A stretch of DNA of 64,000 bases. It comes from Ciona intestinalis (Eukaryota; Chordata; Ascidiacea; Phlebobranchia; Cionidae). This document shows, piece by piece, positions 51,588 to 63,600 of this stretch. Each line of letters begins with the position of its first letter. Positions within the stretch are counted from its first letter, which is position 1. Under the pieces are notes generated by a model. It worked only from the letters and a program-made list of their open reading frames with translations. It searched no databases and was not told the origin of the DNA. A program made the translations under genes and the position numbers. The DNA lies in NCBI RefSeq assembly GCF_000224145.3, contig NC_020166.2:9959420-10023419 (forward strand). Reading direction: 5' to 3'.

Positions 51588-51699
51588 CGAAGCCTGCGCC
51601 GAGCAGTCTGGGACAAGCGCACACGCAGACCAGTCCACATTTCTTCTCCAGCCATGGACAAGCGACTCCGACGCAAGCAAGCTTTTCCTATTAAGAAAG
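51588..51699 (+). CDS. ZEB: ZEB exon 1 (start codon at 51654)
   Basis: The ATG at 51654 sits in a good context (cagccATGg). It encodes [15 protein letters not shown] and ends in phase 1 before gtaaga. RRKQAxP matches the ZEB1 N-terminus (KRRKQANP) and resembles the RRKQxxP NuRD-recruiting motif of FOG, SALL and BCL11 proteins. About 66 bases of 5' UTR are GC-richer than the surroundings. Confidence 0.82.
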
Positions 51700-54600
51700 G
51701 TAAGACTGCCAAATAGCCTATATTCCGCTTTATTACGAAACCAAGGCGCCGTGTTGAAATAGAGGCTTTATGATAAATTATCTAAGCTCCCTGGGGAATT
51801 GTACCTGCACACCGGTGTCGGGTTGCTTTTTAAACCAGTGAGTTTTAGTAAACGCGCAGTAATACGGTTGTTATGTAAGGAACTGTTACAAGATTGTTGT
51901 ATCTCGAACTGCTTTAAACCTTTGTGTAATAATAGTGATCAAAGAATGGCTACTATGACGTCAGAGAGAATGTCAGTGATAGGATTGTCACTAAGGTGAA
52001 ACATTAAGTGTGTTGTTACGTAACAGCTAAGTCGGTTGTTACGAAACAGTTAGGTTCAGTCAGCATTATCTAGCGTTAAGGACATCATAAACAATCTGTC
52101 CGTGCCATTGTTACGTCACAATTAGGTTTGCAAACACCTTGACACGTAACAATGCATCGAAAACAGGAAGCAAACAACCTGGACCTTAAAATACACGCAG
52201 TGTTTCCTTGTTCGATGTATTTCGTTTAAACTAACTTTTAAAATGTGATTTCGCCTTTTTATTGGTAAACACTGCGCACCTGCAATATCTTTGACGTCAT
52301 ATGGGCATCCCGAGGGAGTTTCAACCTCCGGTGTTCGAGTATTTTTGTCGTTTATCTGATTGTGACGTACAATGGCCGAATTTACTACGATCGAGATGCT
52401 AGAATGTCGAATTAGTAATATCGGAAGTGTTATTGTTACGTCACAACAAGGATTTGAATGCGCATTGTTTCTAAACAACAAGGAATTAAATCGAAAGTTT
52501 TAGGGACCATGTATTGGCGCGAAATGTTCTGGAAGGACCGCGTAATCCGGAATCAATTTCATGCAGCACAGTGACCATTGTGACGTCATAGGTAGCAGGA
52601 ATACAGTCAGAAAGTCACAGAGAATGTCTTTTGTTGCGTCATATAACGAATTTCTGCTCACTTACTGTGAGCGCAGCGGGAAGTCGCGAAAACGAACCGA
52701 CTCCCTTTTCGAACACGTAATGGAGTTACCTTTATGACGTCATATTTAATATTATCGCGCGATAATGTGAACTGAAATTGTTAACGGCGTTCTAAAGTGC
52801 AAATCTTTCGTTAGTTGATTGTGACATAACAACTGCCACTCCACAAATCCCGTATTTACCTTTATCGTTCTGTAACCGAGGCAACGGTGTTGTTACCGTG
52901 GTAACTGCAGGTTGAAGTACCTACACAGGTACCAACGAGAGGGCTGGTCCTTTTCTACAAGTGGGCTTGATTAACTTTAACACGGCAGCGCGGCGAAACT
53001 TATTGGGGGCGACGGTGCGTTTATTGATTCGACGCGAGATAATAAAGGTTGTAGATTTATTGGAGGTTTTAACTTCTAAAAACACCTTGTTCTTTGTTTA
53101 ATTAAATACACCCGCTTTTAAAGAGCGCTGATCGATTGTTGCGTCATAGTACTTAACAGTTGATTAACTTTTACGTTGAATTAACCGTTTAAAAAATCAA
53201 TTCAAGAATAAATTGAATTCTTTCTTGAAATTTGTGTTTGCGGTAGAAAAAGTTTTCAAGTAAATTTTAATAAAATAACGAAAGCAAGTTTTCAATTGAG
53301 CAACACTGCTAAAGAATTGTGCAACACCGAGTACCTTGCGTCTGTTCACCATCAAATTGTCGTTTATAATTGCGAGGCGATGACGCTTCGACGCCAGAGC
53401 CTGTTGTGTTTCTCAGCACACGGGCAGTGTTGCCAGCTTACCTTGCTTTCATGTAACTTCCAATAGATTTCAATGAAATTTTTTCACCGATAAGCCAATA
53501 CGTCGCACCGCAGGCAGCACTGGGCGGGCTCTACCTAGCATAGCGCCCTTCGATAACGTTAACAGGTTGGCTATATATCGGAAACCAATGCCCCCCCCTT
53601 GCGAATACATCTTGTTTATTGCTCAACCTGCTTTACTGTTTTTAAGATCTAATAACCGCTGTCATCTAATCAATAATGATAGATTACGGAGCTTAACACC
53701 ATTTCGCTTTATTTAAACGGAATATAAATGAATGATATATTTCAGCACTGCCCCGCAAGTCAATTGCAAACGATAAAACGTCACAGACACCCAATGTTAG
53801 GTCACAATCCAAATTATCGTTAAAGAATATAACATTGTATTTAAAACCGACTTTAGGCTAAAATGGTTCACACGCTAAAAATAAATTATTTTATTGCAAA
53901 TTATTTTTACACTCGCACTAACTGGGGATTTATATTCATCACGTGCTGTCTTAATGCGCACTATGACGTATTAATCACGTGCATAATCCGCGGTAAGAGG
54001 CGCGTGTTCTGTTGGACGATTTACTTCCAGTGAGTTCGTTCAAGAATAGAATTTATTATTTTATCATGGACTTTTAAAAACCGATAAGACAAAAGACAAT
54101 GTGGTGTCACTGAGAAATATATTAAAGGTATTGATTGCAACAAATTCTCGAAATTCCTATTTTTCTCTGCGATTTAAAATCAATGTAACAAGAGTTGGCT
54201 TGAGCACGTACAGCGAATATCAATTACAGGCCAAGCCAGCGAGATTTAACTTCATGTCCAAGGTCGGGCAATACCAATACATTGATCCATGGGTTTTTGG
54301 ACCTCAGCCGGTACGATGGGAAAGCATCGTTTAAGACAAAATTAGAGCTTGTTACGCCATAAAGAACGTTATGACTCCATAATGGGTTATATTTAGTAAC
54401 AGTAACAACCTTGAATCAGTTTTGTTTTGTCACCACGGCCGGATGTGTGACGCAACACGGTAAATTGTGACGTCGTGACTCGAAGTCATTGTAACACCGG
54501 GTGGCTTGGAAAGCGATGAGATTCTACCTGTTATGGCGAAATAATGGAATGCGGAAGTTCTAATAAGAAATCGTTTTTCCGCGAACCTGTTCCGAAACCT

Positions 54601-57600
54601 TTATGTTCATTAAAATGTGTTTAAACGTAATTAACAATGTTGCTGATTAAGTAATAAACTAGAATGTGACTTAATAAACACCTTGATCGAAAATTGCTAC
54701 GTCAGCTCGAGTGTGCGCGCGGGAGTATATTGTGACGTAACACAGTTCCTTTCTCGTTCCAGAATCAGGTGTTGGTAAGAAAGGCAATTCCAACCACGGG
54801 AAAAATCCCGGTCGACTACATTCAGGACTTTTCCTACAGCTCGGTGTTAAGGTAAATTTTATTGAAGACTTTAAGAACAAGAGTGAAGTTTATTCCGTCA
54901 TGGGGAAGTTCAGTGACGTGACAGAAGCAAGTATTGTTGATGTCATAAACCCGAGTGTGTCGTCAGCAAATGGTGATAAGTTAACAAGTAAGTGGTGTTG
55001 TATTTTTGTTGTGTTTGTAACAGTATAGTGTGAATAACGTATCGCTGAATAAGATGTATCCTGGCTTAATTGCGTAAGCTGATTTTATAATATATTATTA
55101 GGGTGCATAATATAGTAAAAAGAGGAAATGGGACAGTCTTGAACTCCATTTTCTCGCCCATTTAGTAGTTAACAAAGAACTTTTAAAGAGTTATAAAACT
55201 GTATCCTCACGACTCGTATAGGCCGGTTTTAATTGTTTAAAACACGATCAGGATATTTTGATATTATGTGCTAAAGATGTCCCATCTTCTCCAACCCTAC
55301 TATATATTTATAAGATCATAATTTTGAAATAATATTAAAATATTCCATGTGTTTATTCTCTTTTACCGTCCATTTTGTAGAAAACAAAGAATATTTACAG
55401 AATTATATAACCGTATTCTTTGGACTCTAAAAATACGTTTTTAATTGTTAAAAAATAACAATTAGGAAATATTGGATATTATGTGCTAACGGTACCCATC
55501 TTACCCCACAATACTGTTTCGCAAAAATTTTAGCGTAATACTAGGGTTTTCAAAGTTTTGCCGCAAAACTTTCAATATAAGCATAGAATTTAAAACGTTA
55601 CGTAAAGTACAAGCACATGACTTTAACAACGGTAAATAACGTCTGACTTAAAACGTTATATAACATTTGATCTTAACAATATATATAACGTGTAGGCGCA
55701 TGATTAAAAACATGTGCCACCTTTAGCACTTAGCATTCTGACCGCGTTTTACCCAACCGACAACGGTATATAGGAGTCATTTTAAAGTACATGGTCAAAC
55801 AATTTAGATCATGTGTTTATTGAAATCTTGCATATGATTTATGAAGATTCATATTTTTTCTGTATTCTGTGTTGTTTATTTTAAAACGAAACGGAATATT
55901 ATGTACTCTTCGATACATATATATAGTAAGGTGGGGGAAGATGGAAAACTCTTTTATTCTATTTTCTCGTCCCATTTGGTAGTAAACAAACAATACTCAA
56001 AGAATTATAAAACCGTATCCTCACGACTCCCATAGACCGTTGTTCATTTGTTTAAAACACGATCAGGATATTTGGATAATATGTGTTAAAGGTACCCCAT
56101 CTCCCCCAGCCTACTATATATCTTTAATATTGTTTCACCTTTTGCCAATTCTCTTTAACGTAAGGAGTTTATTATACACCTTAAACTCAGTGTGGTGATA
56201 AGTGTAAGCGACGAGAGACGACGGCGGTCAAATTCTCTGGACTCTGAAACTTGGCCATTCCTTAGATTATTACCACTTAAGTACATCCTTTATGACTTGT
56301 TACGACGTCACACACACGCAGGTCAGCCAGTGACGAAAAGGTGTGACGTCATCAGTGATGGGAGTTCGGCGTGTTCGTTATTCGATGACCTGCTGGCGTG
56401 CCCTTATTGCGAGCGAGGATATAAACGGATGACATCACTAAAGGAGCACATCAAATATAGGTAATAGACTTTCTTTCGTAAACTGTTTTATAACATTGGA
56501 TGAAATTGCAGTTTTACGTCACGAAATTGATTTGACGTTTTACAAGATGTTTCTGATTAGCTGTCACTTATTTACCTCGCGTGGCCGACAACAACAGTCG
56601 TTATATAACCCGTGTGTTCTGTTTCATATACCTCGTGCCCATTTATATGTTAAAAAAAAGCTTTCACTAATATTTTACAATGACCCGGTTCATAAAATGT
56701 ATTTGTTTAGAAATATTGTATATTAATTATCCTCACGTGGCGGGGCAACGACCATCGTTATAACACTGGTGTTTTGTTTCGTACACCTCATGCAAGCTTA
56801 CAAGTTACCACGTATGAATTAGGCTAGATTTGCATATTGCGTCCTAAAAATAGTAAAAGTTAATCGAAAGGTTCAATTTTGGTTTATTTTACTGTCCAGA
56901 CACGAAAAGAACGAAGACAACTTCACCTGTTCAACTTGCGGTTACACCTTTGCGTACAAGACTCAACTCACAAGACACATGGCTGCTCATAAACCCGGGA
57001 GAGATAAGGTGAAGGTTTGAATGCTTGTAACTTATTTATCCTCGCATGGCGGGGCAGTGGAAGTCGTTACAAAACAGGTGTTCTGTTTCATACACCTCGT
57101 GTCCGCTTACGAGTTACCACGTATTAATTATTTTTTATAAGATTCTTTTATCCTTCTGTAATTGATGGCTAATTATTTGGACAACCTATAAAGAACCACT
57201 GGGTTGGAGCAATTGCCGTTAAGTATCTTATCTAAGTACACATACGCCGACAACAATATGGCAGCACCGAGCCTCGAACCCGTTCCGTAGTTAGAGGCAG
57301 GCGCATACCACTTTGCCACGGCGCCGGTATTCCCTGGTTATGATACTTCCTGCTTGCAATTTCGCTTTCGATAGATATTGTGACGTCATAATGCTTATCG
57401 TGCATATAGTTGTAACGCTGCCAACACCTTTGTTCATAGTTATGACGTAATAATCACATATATTCAGCTGTCGCCGTGTGCCAAGATAAAAACTCGCGGG
57501 AATTGCACCACGTGAATCAAACAATTAGCCAACGAGACGTTCGTCGCGATATATTGTGACGAAACAGTTAAACAATAATATATCTTGTGTTTCGATTGTG

Positions 57601-60600
57601 ACATTATAAAATTAATGCGTACGTGCCCTACTACACGTGCTCACCGCAAAGTAGTCCAATTGTGACAGCACAAAAAGGCATTGTGACGAAATACAGAGGT
57701 CGAACGATACGTATCACGGTCTGTTCACCTCTTATTATTACGTCACAAGAGAACGTCGTGACGACGAATTTTCCAAAGTCGAAATTTATGGAAAAATGAA
57801 ACCTGCGATCTGGTACTTTCTTTGAGACAACGTTTATTATGACGTAACACCTAGACAGAGGCCAAGCCCCATTAGAGCAATTACTACAGTTGTTGTTTTC
57901 AACTCTCATGGGCATTTGTATGTTAGGTGTCTGCTGTTTAAACCAGCAGTCATTCGCATGTAACAATCGCTGGTATCACATCATAATGCTTCAGTTTCAC
58001 GCATGAATGGCTTTTATCGCAGAAATCAGTCAAGCGTTTCATATTTCACCTGATCAGTATATTGTGACGTCAGAAAGCAGATTATTTTCATTGCAGCAGT
58101 TTTTGAGTCGTCGTTTCATTTTTCGTGATCCGCCAAACATAGATTCAATCACGTAACTTTCATTTTTCTCGTTTTTATTTTCTTTATTGCTTTTCCTTTT
58201 TCATTTTCGCATAAAAATCGAACAAAAATATAAAATATAAAACCACTTCAAAAAATTGCATGCTAGTTTTTAAATATTTTTTTCGCCATTTTCCCGCCAA
58301 TGTTTCATTCGAAAATAACCAGCCAATCAGAAAGCTGCTATTTTGGTTCTTTTCGTTGGAGCAGAAAAAAGAAAGTTTTGAAGTTTTTTCTTCGAGAGGT
58401 GACGTCATGGTTTTAATTATTACGTCATTGTTTGAAGTATGACGTCTTATGCAGATTCTTTTACAGGTTTGCAAAGTTTGCGGCAAAGCTTTCATCAACA
58501 TTTATCGCCTACAACGTCATATGCTGACGCACAATGCAGGTATTATGTCGTAACAAAACAGCTAAACTAACTAAATTTAACGGAATTTTTATTTGCTCAT
58601 TACCGCCATCTAGCAGAAATATGTATCAAAGTCTGTCTTGCCTGAAAATGTCTTTTAATATGTCGTCACGATTTTGTGTCATAAATACCTTTATTACGTA
58701 TATAACTTCGTGCTTATGCACTCACAATATGCATTGAGTAAAATAATCAGTGAACTTTTGTACAGTTTATCAAGTTTCGAAGTTAATTAATTTTAGCAAC
58801 AACACAATTGTTGTAACTGAAATAGAAACCACTTCCACTTCGTAACAAAAATAGTTTGTAAGCCGTTTGTCAATTTATTTATATATATGTACGTGTGGTT
58901 TATATTGCTATACTGTATGGACACAGTTTAGACATTCGTGCACTATTATAAACCCCAGACACATGGTATATTCATACATCTATAGTAGGGTGGGGGGAGA
59001 CGAGGAAAATTTTAGCACGAAAGATCCAAAAACCCTGATCCTGTTTTAAATAATTAACAACGGTCTATGGGAGTCGTAAGGATATGGTTTTATAATTCTT
59101 TGAATGTTTTCTTTGAAATCATTCATTCATTCATGTTCTTTGTTTACTACCAAATGGGACGAGAAAATTGAATGAACAGGTGTTCCATCTTCCCCCACCC
59201 TACCATATATAACACGAATAAATCATATTTTTCATCCAACAAATCATATTTTATCCCAAAGGAAATCGTAAGTTTAGTTGTGACACGTGCGGCAAAGCTT
59301 TCAAATACAAACATCATCTGAAGGAACATAGTCGAATCCATAGCGGCGAAAAGCCGTACATGTGCCCGAATCCACGTTGCATGAAAAGGTTTTCGCATTC
59401 TGGCTCATACAGGTATTTCATGCGGTTGGGAAACAGTTTCGTGTTAAGCGTCACAATTAGAATTGTTTTCACGTCATAATGAGTCGCGAAAACACGACTC
59501 CGAATCAAATAATCAGCGTCGCGATACAGTGTTGCCGGTTATTAAATTTATCCGTCAAAAAAAACTTTTGAAATAAAATAACAAAAGAAAAAAAATATGG
59601 AAAAAAATATTTTTTGAAAGCAAAATATTATTTGGCAACACTCTCGGAAACACTGCTGTCAATCGCACAAATGCAGCATGTGTGACGTCACGACACGCAC
59701 ACGTGGTACTCAGGTGCTTTTATTTTTCAGCTCACATGTAAGCAGCAAGAAATGCATCAACTCATCAAGAATGGAATTATCACGTCATCAAAACTCGTCT
59801 GTGACGTCACCATATGGCTTTGTGACGTCGAAACGTGAATGGAATGAAGGACAACCGGTACGTTGTTTATATACCTTAGTATGTTGGGGATAGATAACGT
59901 GTTTTCATTATTTTATGTCGTACAATTTAGTATTAAACGGGGAATATTTACGAAACTATATAACCGTATCCTTACGACTCTAAAAAGCGTTGTTAATTGC
60001 TAAAACCAGATATTATGTGCTAGCGGTATCCATCTTACCCAACAGTACTAAATGCAACTATGAGGCTAACTTGTTTAATTTTCCTAGGACGAGTCCAGTT
60101 TGGAAAAGGATGGAAATAATAGGTGAGTTGTTACGTCACAATATACTTTCTTTCACCGCAATATTGCCTATACTGCAACAAAGTAGGTTGGTTTTGTTTA
60201 CTGTACCAAACATCAGTAAGCATGTGGTGTTTTGACTAGTTGCCTGTTTCCTTCTGCTAGAAACCATGTTTCCGTTCGCGAAGATTAAACTATAGTTTCC
60301 TTGTACCGATACCTGGACACTTGTAGCCACCACAGCAGACTGCTGGTGCAAATATATGTCGTAATTAATCGTGCTTTATTAAATGAACGCTACAGCGGAT
60401 GCTTCCATATTTGTATTTCATGAAACGGGATGGGGGTTTCTTCTGCATCTGCCTGATCATCGTGTTGATTATGACGACATAAATACACCGTCGCATTCTC
60501 AATCGTGGGTTTATTAATAGCAACCACGTGACTTAAGTAACTATCTTGCCGTCAAAACAAGATTCTAATTATTCCAGAACGGCTAAATTCTTGTTCCGAT

Positions 60601-63600
60601 TGTGACGTAATGAACGCTGCATTACTTCGCAACAAACGTGGTAATAATAAACATTGTCCAAGTTATTTTCACAACGTTTAAAACTTTGCCATAAAAACTA
60701 GGAACATTTTTCATTGTTTCGTGCGCGGTTGCATTATTACGTCAGCAATCAATCAATTGTCAACATCGGTGAATTTCCTGGAAACAATGGAAAACGCTAC
60801 ACGAACGCGATTTAATGAAATGTCTTCACGTGACGCACCGGTCACTGCTGTTTCCTAATTTAGCTGCCTTGGAATAATGCTTACTGTTCATTTTCAATGC
60901 TACTTTATGACGTCATAAACGCTTTACAAGGGAATCAAAAAGCATGGAAATTTAGCGCTGACGAATCAAACGGTTGGATTATAATGACGATTGTTAGGAA
61001 CAAATCGTTAGGTGACGTAACAATATGTCGCTGCATAGTTTCGTCATAGATCACATTATGCAAATAATCATGTGTGGCGATTTCGCGTAATCGCGCATAA
61101 AGGCGGCCACACTGCAGTGGAAACTAGAAAAAGACCATTGTCACGTAAACAATATACCGTGAGTTTCTATTGTTAATTTTGGAATATGATTCTCGTTGAA
61201 TTGTTTTTACCGGAAACGCGCTCAAAACCGCTGTTACATTTCAGCAGATATCAAGCAGCAAAACGCGCAGGCCGCAATTTAGTTTTAATATCAAACCTAA
61301 CAATACAGACGTTCGTCAAAAAACGGGGACTTTGTTGACGTCACAATTGCACGCGCTTTCGGTGAGTAAGCGCCCGTAGCGAAAGTTATTACTTTTGGCG
61401 TGAAATTAATTTTAGATGTCGCATAACTGCTTGTTTGGTGATCGAACAATATAACGCTTGTGGGATAGTAGTCACATTTTGTGCGCTAATCAAATAATGC
61501 GAAACACACGAGTGTTCTATGATGAGGAAAACTCATGTCATGCAGAAAATATCCCGCTGGGAGATTTATAACATGAGTTGCTTATCCTAGAACGTCCGTG
61601 TGTTTTGCATTATTCGATCACAAACCGTTTACACCTCTGTACCGATGCGTCTGTCAGAGCGGCAGGAAGCGTAACCTAACGCTGCGTGAGGTATGTTCCA
61701 TACACCGCGCTTCCTTTTATAACCATGTTTGTGACGTAATAATGAAGAAATTATCTCAAAACACACCGCATATTTCGTGCATTTAATTATAAACAAGTGC
61801 GCACATAGTAATGATAGGGTTAATGAAGCCGTACACACGCGCGGGCAGGTAGCGGGGAAATGGCTGTCCTAAACAGGTGTAGTATTACGCAGATGTCAAA
61901 TCACGTGATCACCGTCTGTTTCCAAGCTGCAGAAAAACAACGCGTCTCCAGTGCGTTTAGCGCCAAGCAATAACTCGTCTTTTCAGCATAATGATGCAGC
62001 TTGTGGAAAACACGAGCGTTATCGATAATGAAGAAACGCGGAAGCGCGATGAAGGTCAGAGAATGGAAGACGACGATTGGTCAGTGATTGAGAAAGAATC
62101 TTTCACGATTTCGAAGGAAAACGAAGTTCAAACGTCACAACAAACGTTTATTACGTCACGAGGGGATTTTATCTCGGGTGAGTTTTAAAAATTAACTTTA
62201 GGTGTCACGTGGTTTCTAATTATTTTCTTGCTTGTACGTCACAGACGAAAACGCGAGTGGAACCGTCAAGGACAACAACAACAATCCACTGGACACCCCG
62301 TCATATCACAACTCGTAAGAGCAAACTTTCTATTATAATGTTATATGTAGTAGGGTGGGGTAAGATAGGCCATGTTTTCGTTCTCTTTTACAGCCACATT
62401 TGGTAGTAAACACATAATATTAACAGCATAATATAACTGCATCCTTACAACTCTGAAGGGGCGTTGTTAATTTTTGAAAACACGAATAGGAAGTTTAGGA
62501 TATTTTGAGTTAACGGTATCCCATCTTACCCCACTGTATTATAATTCTAGTACATTGTATCCAAGCGTTCGTAACTTTCATGGTGACTTCCCGCTACTAT
62601 ATGTTGGTTGTATGGTATTTGTTACGTCACCTGCTTCCATTGGTACATCACTTTCGTTGTTGTTACGTCACAAGAGAAAGCAATCGAGGTCAAAAACTTT
62701 CATTAAAGCGGCTCCTACTGTGCCTACGTCATTGTTACGTCACACGTTCCATTGTTTCGTAATTTACATTCAGGATATATGTCCTTGTCCCGGCTTCTCT
62801 TGTAAGAGATAGGGATATTAGAGTCGCGCTGTTGGACGCCTCGGCGGGGGGGAATTACTGGACAATCCCCGTTCCATTTACGTTGTGGGAACGACCGAGT
62901 TCCAAGTCGCGCGATTCGTCGCGGTTTCGTTGTAAGACGGATGCTTCGGCTAAGGTGGCTCATAAGGTACACCCTGTGACGTAACGCTCTGTGACGTCAC
63001 AGAGCATTATCCGTTGCTCTGTTTCCTCACAATCGGATCAATTACAAACGCTTAGCTTCTGTGAAATCGAACTTAGACGATTAGTTCATTCTGACGTGAA
63101 CAATTGCCGCGATTTTAGCGCAACAAGCATTCCAGATTTGAGTACCCGCATTATGACATCACAAACGTATCACGGGGTAAAAGCGAAAAGGAATGAAACT
63201 TTTTGATTGGTTGAATGATACACGTGACTGTAGGTACTGCACGTCATATGTTTCGTCATAATCTTATTTTTATTTGTCTCTTCGATTACGGTAGCGAAGA
63301 TTTAGAAATATTTGCGACAAACCAACCGTCGTTAATACACGCTTACAGTTAAAAATATATTTATATTGAATCGAGAGAAAATAAAGTTGTCGCTACACCT
63401 ATATGTTAGTAGCCAACTGTTTTGTATAAGTGTCGATTGTTGCGTATGATGGGAACACTGGATGGCATCGCCTTTAGGAAGGAAATGATAATCGCGCCAA
63501 AACGCGTTTCGCTCTTCGACCTTGGCACACGGTTATTCTCCATTGTCCATTGTGAGGTCATAAGGACATGCATTATTCCGCAATACATGGGAAAAATAGT

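Noticed and set aside
50720..51654. NEB-ZEB operon
   Set aside because: Tunicate operons have very short intergenic gaps; here about 0.9 kb with a poly(A) signal and a SINE separates the two genes, so independent transcription is more likely.
54230..54310. Additional ZEB exon between exons 1 and 2
   Set aside because: Open with splice-like ends (attacag ... gtacga), but joining it to exon 1 (phase 1) gives a stop, and its phase-0 end does not fit exon 2.
57631..57966. Minus-strand gene of 111 codons in ZEB intron 4
   Set aside because: No homology, no neighbours in phase, and the stretch is a CpG-rich intron with TGACGT-type words that favour long open frames.
61598..61838. Small genes on either strand in ZEB intron 8
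   Set aside because: Overlapping random frames on both strands with no domain, no codon bias and no splice or poly(A) support.
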